DNA of 6,949 nucleotides from Sedimentisphaerales bacterium (lineage in GTDB: Bacteria; Planctomycetota; Phycisphaerae; Sedimentisphaerales; SM23-30): positions 1-6,949 of the forward strand of contig DAOVXR010000094.1 in NCBI GenBank assembly GCA_030636065.1. Reading direction: 5' to 3'. The translations under genes and the position numbers were made by a program. Under the pieces are notes generated by a model. The model saw only the letters and a list, made by a program, of their open reading frames with translations, made no database searches and was not told the origin of the DNA. Positions 1-5,103 of the stretch are shown here, piece after piece. Every line of letters begins with the position of its first letter. Within the stretch, counting starts at the first letter, position 1.

Positions 1-1
1 A

Positions 2-103
2 GCCGAAGCGAAAAAGGCGGCTGAGGTAAAAGAGGCTGCCGAAAGAAAGAAGGCTGCCAAAGCCAAAAAGGTAGCCGAAGCAGAAAAGGCGGCCGAAGTA
101 AAA
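2..103 (+). repeat. Lys/Ala/Glu-rich coding repeat, 24-residue period
   Basis: Nt 2-31 and 74-103 are near-identical 30-mers, 72 nt apart and in frame. They encode AEAKKAAEVK and AEAEKAAEVK, with further AAERKKAAKAKK-type sequence between them. The composition is that of a long charged helix, like the TolA-type linkers of envelope proteins. It runs off the left edge, so the number of copies is unknown. Confidence 0.7.
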
Positions 104-3028
104 AGGGCAACAGTTCCGGTTAAAGAAAAATCACAGGCCAAGCCCAAAAAACAGAAAAAGGGTTCCTCTTTGTGGGTCTTCGGCGGAAAAAAAGATAAAG
201 AAAAACCGGCCGAAACCATTAAAAAAATCAATATTCTGCTCGCTAAGGGTGACTTGGCCATGAGTCAGGGTTATTATGGCCAGGCCGAACTGTTTTACGA
301 AGAAGCACTTTTGCTCGACCCGACTTTGGAGAGGGCGCAGACGGGTCTCTCGGCGGCCAAATTCCATCTGACTCAGCCTTCTGTGGCAGCTTCTCCGGAC
401 AAACCCAGTATCATTGACAGGGTACTCATCAGGGAAAAACTTCAGCGACAGGCTGTCGAGGCATCCTGGAGTTCGGCCCGTACCAGGGTTCTGCAATTGA
501 GAAACCAGGGACTCTTTGGCGAAGCCAACGCCGAGATAATCCTGGCCATCGACAATATCAAAAACGCGAAAAAGCTCCTCGGCGCCGAACTCTACGAACA
601 ACTGCTCAACGAGGCCCATATATTGCTCGTTGAGATCGAGAAACAACAGGAACACTCGCAACAACAGCGACTCGAAGACCAGAGAAAAAAGGCCGCCGAG
701 GAAGAGAGAAAACGAATAACAAGAACAGAGTCCGAACGAAAAAATAAAATCGAGGACCTTTTTGATCTTGCCAAGGAATTTTCTGACGCACGGGAATATG
801 ACCAGGCGCTCAAAACTCTTACCAGGCTGCTTGAACTTGAGCCTAAAAATAAATATGCCCTTTGGTTCAGGGAGGATATGGAGGACCTGCTCTTCCTCGA
901 AAACCAGATTAGCATGGCTCATACGTCAGACATTGAGGAGAAAAAAGTACTTGTCGATGCGCGGGCGTCGGCGGTCCCCTGGTCGGAAAGATACAGATTC
1001 CCTGACGACTGGAAAGAACTCACCGAACGGCGACACAAACCGGAAACAAAGGCCAACGTAAAAAAGACCTATGCTCAAGCCGTATTGAAAGAGAAAATGG
1101 TTAACCTGGATTACGACGATTCGGCTCTGCAGGATATCATCGATGAAATACGCACTACGACAGGCCTGAATATCGTACCCGAATGGAACGAGCTGGAGAT
1201 CGCCGGTATCACTCAGGAAGACCTCGTAACGATACACCTTACCCAGGTCGCGGCTGGCAAGGCTCTCGACCGAATTCTCGCTTACGTATCCGGCGGCAAA
1301 CTTGGCAAGGCCGGCTATGAGATTGACGAAGAAGGCGTGTTGACCATCAAGCTCGTGGGCGAGGATTATGGTTATTACCTCGATACATATTATATTGCTG
1401 ACCTGATTCAGGAGCGTTCCTATGGCGGCGGCGGAATGGGCGGCGGCGGCGGTCGTGGCGGAATGGGCGGCGGCGGTCGAGGCGGTATGGGCGGCAGCCG
1501 AGGCGGTATGGGCGGCAGCAGTCGCGGCGGCAGTAGCCGAGGCGGTATGGGCGGCAGCAGTCGTCGGGGTGGCAGCAGTGGCGGCGGATTCGGTGGCGGC
1601 GGTGGCAGATATAGAGAACTGAACGAAGATGGTTTCAACGGTCAGCCGCAAGACAGCAACCTTAGTCAAATTTCCGGTATGGGTAACGGTGATATGAGAC
1701 AAACCGCTGATTTTCTTCCTGGTTTTAATCCAGCTAACAGAAATGTTGGTATGGGTTTTGGCGGCGGCGGCAGCCGCGGTGGAATGGGTGGCAGTCGCGG
1801 TGGCATGGGCGGCGGCAGTCGCGGTGGCAGTCGCGGTGGTATGGGTGGTCGTGGTGGCGGACGCGGCGGAATGGGTGGCGGAATGGGTGGTGGATATGAA
1901 GAGCTCGAACTTACTTACCTGATCCAATCCACTATTAAGCCCGATAGTTGGACGTCCGGTATGGGCGGAGGTCGCGGCGGCAGAAGAGGAGGTACTACTA
2001 CTGCTATTACCACCGAAATGGGCAGGGGTGAATTAAGTGTGTACCGCGGCACAAACCTCGCCGTATATCAAACCCCTCAAGTTCACGAGTCGATAAAAGA
2101 ACTGCTCAAGAAACTACGGGAAACTTATGGTACACAGGTGGCCATTGAGGCCCGTTTGTTAAGCATCAGCAGTAATTTCCTGGAAGACATCGGACTGGAT
2201 GTCGATTTCCTGATTAATATGAACAATGCCGGCTTTGATAAATTCTCTGACGTTGCGATCAAGCAGGACTCTTATTCTGCCGTGAATCCTCCGGCAACTT
2301 TGGTGCCCGGCTCTCTCGGCGGCGGAGCGACGCCTTCAGCCTTTACTCTTGCAGGTACATTCCTCGACAACATTCAGGTGGATTTCCTTATGCGGGCCAC
2401 TCAGGCTCACAAGCGGAATCGTTCTCTGTTGGCCCCGCACGTAACAGTCTTTAATGGAGAAGCGGCGATGATAAGTTTCGGATCGGAAACTAACTACGTC
2501 TATTCGCTCGAATCGAATATCGCTTACGCCGCGGTGGCCTATGAACCTCAAATCGAAACCGACTTTTCCGGCATAAGCCTCTTTATTACGCCGGTCATTT
2601 CGGAGGACAAAAGATTTGTTATGCTCAACGTGGAATTCGAGCAGGAAACCACACGCGCAATGACAACCTTTTCGTACCTTGGTACAACTGAAACATCTGC
2701 TGAAGGGGCCGCCGGGACGGATGACACTGAGATATCCGTGGGCTCAACTCGTATTCAGTTGCCTGAGAAAGACATCAATTCTATTATGACCCATGTTGCC
2801 ATCCCCGATGGCGGTACTCTTCTGCTGGGTGGCCAGAAAATCGTCGGCGAAGTGGAAATAGAAAGCGGTGTCCCAGGACTCAGTAAAATACCATTGATCA
2901 ACAGACTCTTTTCCAACCGTGCTGTAACCAAGGACGAGAGCGTGTTGCTTATCCTGATCAAACCCAAAATCATTTTGCAGGACGAGGAAGAGGAACTGGA
3001 ATACGGTTCCCTCCTGACGGAGAAATAG
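2..3028 (+). CDS. Secretin-family outer-membrane protein with TPR, STN-like domain and Gly-rich inserts (5' partial)
   Basis: The frame is open from the first bases, so the true start lies upstream; the TTG at 170 is only an internal codon. Residues below count from that TTG as 1. Order: a Lys/Ala/Glu-rich repeat (nt 2-105); TPR-like helices (about 20-66); a charged Gln/Arg/Glu coiled coil (about 155-195); a second TPR (about 196-240); an STN/N0-like domain (about 308-395, 'VNLDYDDSALQDIIDEI'); Gly-rich inserts at 419-479, 527-575 and 597-608; an N1-like segment ending 'VYQTPQVHESIKELLKKLR' (about 577-650); and a secretin core from about 655. The C-terminus has the family hallmarks 'VAIPDGGTLLLGGQK' and 'VPGLSKIPLINRLFSNR', followed by 'VLLILIKPKII'. 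Secretins form multimeric gated pores in the outer membrane for type II/III secretion or type IV pili. No pilus or secretion gene is visible nearby, so the exact machine is unknown. Planctomycete homologues share this layout as I recall it. A terminator follows at 3057. Confidence 0.9.
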   Translation, partial: AEAKKAAEVKEAAERKKAAKAKKVAEAEKAAEVKRATVPVKEKSQAKPKKQKKGSSLWVFGGKKDKEKPAETIKKINILLAKGDLAMSQGYYGQAELFYEEALLLDPTLERAQTGLSAAKFHLTQPSVAASPDKPSIIDRVLIREKLQRQAVEASWSSARTRVLQLRNQGLFGEANAEIILAIDNIKNAKKLLGAELYEQLLNEAHILLVEIEKQQEHSQQQRLEDQRKKAAEEERKRITRTESERKNKIEDLFDLAKEFSDAREYDQALKTLTRLLELEPKNKYALWFREDMEDLLFLENQISMAHTSDIEEKKVLVDARASAVPWSERYRFPDDWKELTERRHKPETKANVKKTYAQAVLKEKMVNLDYDDSALQDIIDEIRTTTGLNIVPEWNELEIAGITQEDLVTIHLTQVAAGKALDRILAYVSGGKLGKAGYEIDEEGVLTIKLVGEDYGYYLDTYYIADLIQERSYGGGGMGGGGGRGGMGGGGRGGMGGSRGGMGGSSRGGSSRGGMGGSSRRGGSSGGGFGGGGGRYRELNEDGFNGQPQDSNLSQISGMGNGDMRQTADFLPGFNPANRNVGMGFGGGGSRGGMGGSRGGMGGGSRGGSRGGMGGRGGGRGGMGGGMGGGYEELELTYLIQSTIKPDSWTSGMGGGRGGRRGGTTTAITTEMGRGELSVYRGTNLAVYQTPQVHESIKELLKKLRETYGTQVAIEARLLSISSNFLEDIGLDVDFLINMNNAGFDKFSDVAIKQDSYSAVNPPATLVPGSLGGGATPSAFTLAGTFLDNIQVDFLMRATQAHKRNRSLLAPHVTVFNGEAAMISFGSETNYVYSLESNIAYAAVAYEPQIETDFSGISLFITPVISEDKRFVMLNVEFEQETTRAMTTFSYLGTTETSAEGAAGTDDTEISVGSTRIQLPEKDINSIMTHVAIPDGGTLLLGGQKIVGEVEIESGVPGLSKIPLINRLFSNRAVTKDESVLLILIKPKIILQDEEEELEYGSLLTEK
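1424..1606 (+). repeat. Gly-rich coding block 1 (RGGMGGS-type repeats) in the secretin
   Basis: About 61 codons encode almost only Gly, Arg, Met and Ser. A 21-nt unit, CGA GGC GGT ATG GGC GGC AGC, occurs exactly at 1499-1519 and 1538-1558. At 1478-1498 it occurs again and runs directly into the next copy. The block follows the STN-like domain ('TYYIADLIQERSY') and ends at 'YRELNEDGF'. All unit lengths are multiples of three, so copy-number change would keep the frame. The opposite strand reads as an open Pro-rich or Ala/Thr/His-rich frame, which is a by-product of composition. Confidence 0.9.
1748..1894 (+). repeat. Gly-rich coding block 2 in the secretin
   Basis: About 49 codons of Gly/Arg/Met/Ser encode the same RGGMGGS motif as block 1 with different codons. 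The typical unit is CGC GGT GGA ATG GGT GGC AGT (1775-1795), with a related unit following at 1796. GGT is frequent here and GGC dominates block 1. The block lies just before 'YEELELTYLIQ', the start of the N1-like segment, and is separated from block 1 by about 47 non-repetitive residues. Confidence 0.88.
1958..1993 (+). repeat. Short third Gly/Arg-rich insert
   Basis: Twelve codons read GMGGGRGGRRGG. The insert lies inside the segment that starts 'STIKPDSWTS' and resumes as a Thr-rich stretch before 'GELSVYRGTNLAVYQTP'. In related secretins as I recall them, this position is a variable loop, so the insert probably lies at a surface turn and not in a strand. Confidence 0.75.
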
Positions 3029-3056
3029 TAACCGCAATATTAATAACCTTTACGCA

Positions 3057-3106
3057 CCCCGTTTTACCGTCTTTTTACAGACAAACGTAAAACGGGGTCT
3101 TTTTTT
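3057..3106 (+). terminator. Rho-independent terminator after the secretin gene
   Basis: A perfect 11-bp stem, CCCCGTTTTAC (3057-3067) with GTAAAACGGGG (3087-3097), encloses a smaller GTCT/AGAC hairpin (3069-3072 with 3079-3082). It is followed by TCTTTTTTT (3098-3106). It starts 28 nt after the secretin stop codon. The other strand has no T-tract after the stem, so it works for the plus strand only. Confidence 0.92.
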
Positions 3107-3112
3107 CGAGTA

Positions 3113-3202
3113 GGGCGGGCCTGTGGCCCGCGTTTATTAGCCCCCGGGTTTTATCTTGGGGGTCATTCCCACGAAGACTTGGAGGCAGCCACCGAGTCTT
3201 CG
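3113..3202. repeat. Cluster of intergenic palindromes
   Basis: Three inverted repeats lie back to back. The first is GCGGGC/GCCCGC around CTGTG (3115-3120 with 3126-3131). The second is CCCCC/GGGGG (3141-3145 with 3158-3162). The third is CGAAGACT/AGTCTTCG (3172-3179 with 3195-3202), with a TGG/CCA inner stem. None is followed by a T-run on either strand, so they are not typical terminators. They resemble REP-like dispersed repeats of environmental genomes. I cannot confirm copies elsewhere from this window. Confidence 0.55.
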
Positions 3203-3228
3203 AGATGGATGGCTTAAAAGCCCTGAAA

Positions 3229-3270
3229 GAGCTTGCCCGAAGGAGCTTGCCCTGAGCACAGTCGAAGGGG
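3229..3270. repeat. Direct repeat and REP-like fragment containing CCTGAGCACAGTCGAAGG
   Basis: GAGCTTGCCC occurs at 3229-3238 and again at 3243-3252, a 14-nt period. The second copy runs into a partly palindromic stretch, CCTGAGCACAGTCGAAGGGG (3251-3270). From memory, close variants of CCTGAGC-N2-AGTCGAAGG are a very widespread dispersed repeat in environmental bacterial genomes. They are often mistranslated as peptides such as 'ACPEHSRR'. The plus-strand frame starting at 3233 reads exactly that and is not a gene. Confidence 0.6.
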
Positions 3271-3307
3271 CGAAAGAAAGCAACCTGCCAAAAGCGTGAA
3301 CGGTCAC

Positions 3308-3328
3308 CTACATTCTACATTCTACATT
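3308..3328 (-). repeat. 3x tandem heptanucleotide closing the L,D-transpeptidase frame
   Basis: Three perfect copies of CTACATT on the plus strand read GAATGTAG... on the coding strand. They supply the last six codons (NVECRM) and the stop. Because 7 is not a multiple of 3, the three TAG triplets fall in three different frames, and the gene uses the last one. The pattern recalls the heptanucleotide STRR repeats described in cyanobacteria. Confidence 0.8.
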
Positions 3329-4411
3329 CTTTTTCTCACGGCTCACAACTTGTACTCGGCTTTTGCCCTCGGTGAGCATATCGTAGAGTTCTTCAACGTC
3401 TTTATTCAGCAGTCGGACACAGCCGCGGCTGGAGGCGGTGCCGATTTTTTCCGGTTCGATTGTGCCGTGGATGCCGAATCCGGTACGTCCTTTTGCGTTT
3501 CCGTCCAGTCCTTTCAGGCCGATCCAGCGTTCGCCCAGCGGATTTTCTTTGTCGTCGGGATAGAATTGCTTGCCCGTATCCGGGTCGGTCCAGGCGGGGT
3601 TGATCTGTTTTTTACCGACCTCGACCAGCCAGCGTCCGGCAGGTGTTTCACGGCCGGGCTTACCGGTCGAAACCGGATAGACCCTCACCAGCACATCACC
3701 TAAATAGACATACATCATAAATCGTTCACGATCTACTACTGCGTGGAACGGCCCCTGCACGACTTTGATATTCTGCCCGGCCCGCAGCGAGGACGGCTTT
3801 TTAATACCGTTGATTCGCATAAGAATTTGATAGGGCACGTCGAATTTTTTACCGATATTCACCAGCAGGTCTCCGCTTGCCACCCGATATCGTCGGCAGT
3901 GCGGATCGTTGGGAAAAAGCCTCCTGGAGAACAGCCAGAAATCGGAAACCTGGTTAATCAGCGACTCAGCCGGTTTCGCCTTTTGTCTCGGCAACCCCAG
4001 TGCCATCGCCCGACTGATTTTTTCCCGAGCCGTTATATAGTCCTGCCTTTTTAGGGCTGCCCGGCCCTCATCAAGCAGTTTTTCCGCTTTTCCGCTTTTC
4101 GCTGGTGCTGCTGCCGGTTCAGGTTTTACCTTTTGGGCATTTTGCTCTTCCTGTTCCGTTTCTGCATCATTAGTCTTAGCGGGGAGTTTTTGCGGCTCTT
4201 CAGATATGTTCGTGATTACTGAAGCAGATGGTGCCTCGGCGTTCGCCTGGGCGATAGCCGTATTGATTGGCGATTGATGTGGCTCAACGGAAGATCGACT
4301 TGAAAACAGTCGCCATACCGCCAGTCCTGCCACCAGGATAAAAGCGGTAATTAAAAATATTTTTCTTCCACGATAGTCTTTATTTCGATTTGTATAACTG
4401 CTTCGGGCCAT
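3308..4411 (-). CDS. Membrane-anchored LysM / YkuD-family L,D-transpeptidase
   Basis: Expected role: cross-linking peptidoglycan stem peptides (3-3 links) or attaching proteins to peptidoglycan in the periplasm, through a Cys acyl-enzyme. The 367 residues begin with a basic start and one membrane helix (about 17-36, 'KIFLITAFILVAGLAVW'), which looks like an uncleaved anchor. A low-complexity Ala/Glu/Pro/Lys linker (about 45-108) follows, then a TPR-like helical pair (about 107-150). Next comes a LysM domain (about 174-218, 'YRVASGDLLVNIGKKF...MRINGI...LRAGQNIKV') and a YkuD domain (about 222-356). The catalytic signature is visible: HG at 315-316 and SRGCVRL at 328-334, with Cys331. The start at 4411 fits a GAGGAG ribosome site 6 nt upstream. 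It lies 108 nt after the cyclo-ligase stop on the same strand. The 3' end is formed by a heptanucleotide repeat, giving a short odd tail after 'VQVVSREKK'. The specific transpeptidase class is not resolved. Confidence 0.93.
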   Translation of the reverse strand: MARSSYTNRNKDYRGRKIFLITAFILVAGLAVWRLFSSRSSVEPHQSPINTAIAQANAEAPSASVITNISEEPQKLPAKTNDAETEQEEQNAQKVKPEPAAAPAKSGKAEKLLDEGRAALKRQDYITAREKISRAMALGLPRQKAKPAESLINQVSDFWLFSRRLFPNDPHCRRYRVASGDLLVNIGKKFDVPYQILMRINGIKKPSSLRAGQNIKVVQGPFHAVVDRERFMMYVYLGDVLVRVYPVSTGKPGRETPAGRWLVEVGKKQINPAWTDPDTGKQFYPDDKENPLGERWIGLKGLDGNAKGRTGFGIHGTIEPEKIGTASSRGCVRLLNKDVEELYDMLTEGKSRVQVVSREKKNVECRM

Positions 4412-4417
4412 CCATAG

Positions 4418-4423
4418 CTCCTC
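4418..4423 (-). promoter_or_regulatory. Ribosome binding site of the L,D-transpeptidase
   Basis: GAGGAG on the minus strand lies 6 nt before the ATG at 4411. A second ATG at 4415 is only 2 nt away. It is in another frame and stops after 11 codons, so 4411 is the real start. This is the only strong Shine-Dalgarno among the minus-strand genes with visible starts. Confidence 0.75.
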
Positions 4424-4431
4424 TTTACCTT

Positions 4432-4450
4432 ACCGTTTCAACGGTTTTTT
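4432..4450 (+). other. Small hairpin with T-run (terminator-like, plus orientation)
   Basis: ACCGTT/AACGGT (4432-4437 with 4440-4445) is followed by a T-run to 4450. It has intrinsic-terminator form for the plus strand, but no plus-strand gene ends here. On the minus strand it falls in the leader of the transpeptidase, 20-40 nt upstream of its start. It could block antisense transcription or be chance. Confidence 0.4.
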
Positions 4451-4466
4451 GTATATATGGCTGTGC

Positions 4467-4485
4467 CACGGCCATCTTGGCCGTG
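4467..4485. repeat. Perfect palindrome CACGGCC-ATCTT-GGCCGTG between two minus-strand genes
   Basis: The 7-bp arms are perfect with a 5-nt loop, preceded by GGCTGTGC. It lies in the 108-nt spacer between the cyclo-ligase stop and the transpeptidase start. No T-run follows on the minus strand, so it is a poor terminator. It looks like a dispersed intergenic repeat or an mRNA-stabilising hairpin. Minus-strand TATATA just downstream resembles a -10 box but has no recognisable -35, so I do not call a promoter. Confidence 0.5.
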
Positions 4486-4519
4486 TTCCTATGCGACAAC
4501 AACTAATAATTACCCACTT

Positions 4520-5089
4520 CTATTTTCCGAACCGCCTTACCGCCTGGTCCGTCACCAGCATATTGAGTGGAACATCATGATCCAGAACCGGCACTTTCTC
4601 GATAATCTGTTCTTCCAGGGCCAGCCCGCAGTTCACGCCGCAGAAGCTGCTATGGCTCAACAGACGGTCGTAAAACCCACCACCGCGCCCTAACCGGTTG
4701 CCCTTCAAATCGAATCCCATCCCTGGAACAACGATCAATTCAACATCGCGGACTGCCACTGTTTTTGCCTCTGCCGGATGACGCAGGTCGTAACGGTCAT
4801 AGACCATTTCACAATCGAGGCTGGGCAGAATAACCGGGATAAGTTTCTGGTTTTCCCAGTCGATAGCTGGAACCAGAACCATCTTGCCGTCCTGAAGTGC
4901 CTTTTCGATAGCGTAAGAGGTATCGACTTCTATCTCGAACGACAGGAACATCATTATCTTCGACGCCTGCTGAAATTCAGGCGTGGCGCACATTTTCTTA
5001 CAGGCCTCCCGGCTTTTATCCTGCAACTGTTCCTTCGGCAGGTTTTTCATAAAGTTCAGTACTTGTTTTCGAGTATGACTTTTTACCAT
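4520..5089 (-). CDS. ygfA: 5-formyltetrahydrofolate cyclo-ligase (MTHFS)
   Basis: A cytoplasmic enzyme that converts 5-formyl-tetrahydrofolate with ATP to 5,10-methenyl-tetrahydrofolate, returning a dead-end folate to one-carbon metabolism. The 189 residues match the usual family length of about 180-200. The N-terminal basic helical region ('KSHTRKQVLNFMKNLPKEQL') is followed by 'MMFLSFEIEVDTSYAIEKAL' (about 46-65), which matches the family's substrate-contacting Glu region. The diagnostic motifs are 'VPGMGFDLKGNRLGRGGGFYDR' (about 121-142) and 'HDVPLNMLVTD' (about 171-181). The start at 5089 leaves a 14-nt gap after rarA and has only a weak ribosome site, which suggests translation partly coupled to rarA. 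The gene ends 'RRFGK' with TAG at 4520. The name used in Bacillus is yqgN. Confidence 0.94.
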   Translation of the reverse strand: MVKSHTRKQVLNFMKNLPKEQLQDKSREACKKMCATPEFQQASKIMMFLSFEIEVDTSYAIEKALQDGKMVLVPAIDWENQKLIPVILPSLDCEMVYDRYDLRHPAEAKTVAVRDVELIVVPGMGFDLKGNRLGRGGGFYDRLLSHSSFCGVNCGLALEEQIIEKVPVLDHDVPLNMLVTDQAVRRFGK

Positions 5090-5103
5090 AGTGCCGCTTA
5101 AGA

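Noticed and set aside
170..172. TTG as the secretin start codon
   Set aside because: The frame is open through the left edge with coherent repeat sequence, and there is no ribosome site or signal peptide after the TTG.
131..922. 263-codon minus-strand frame opposite the TPR region
   Set aside because: It is Phe/Leu-rich because it reads Lys/Glu codons backwards. The plus strand has coherent TPR and coiled-coil sequence.
1420..1638. Pro-rich minus-strand frame
   Set aside because: It is the reverse complement of Gly codons, with no ribosome site and no domain.
926..1927. 333-codon minus-strand open frame rich in Thr/Ala/His
   Set aside because: It is the antisense image of the Gly-rich secretin blocks. 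Its composition is a mechanical result of GGC/GGT repeats, and it overlaps a clearly real gene.
3113..3307. Possible small structured RNA in the spacer
   Set aside because: The hairpins are unrelated in sequence, there is no promoter or terminator pair, and parts match known repeat types. A dispersed-repeat explanation is simpler.
3233..3703. Plus-strand frame beginning MPEGACPEHSRRG
   Set aside because: It begins in a dispersed repeat and then runs antisense through the YkuD domain of the transpeptidase. It is a familiar false gene pattern.
4445..4520. Promoter for the L,D-transpeptidase
   Set aside because: Only a TATATA-like -10 can be seen. There is no -35 match at 16-18 nt spacing.
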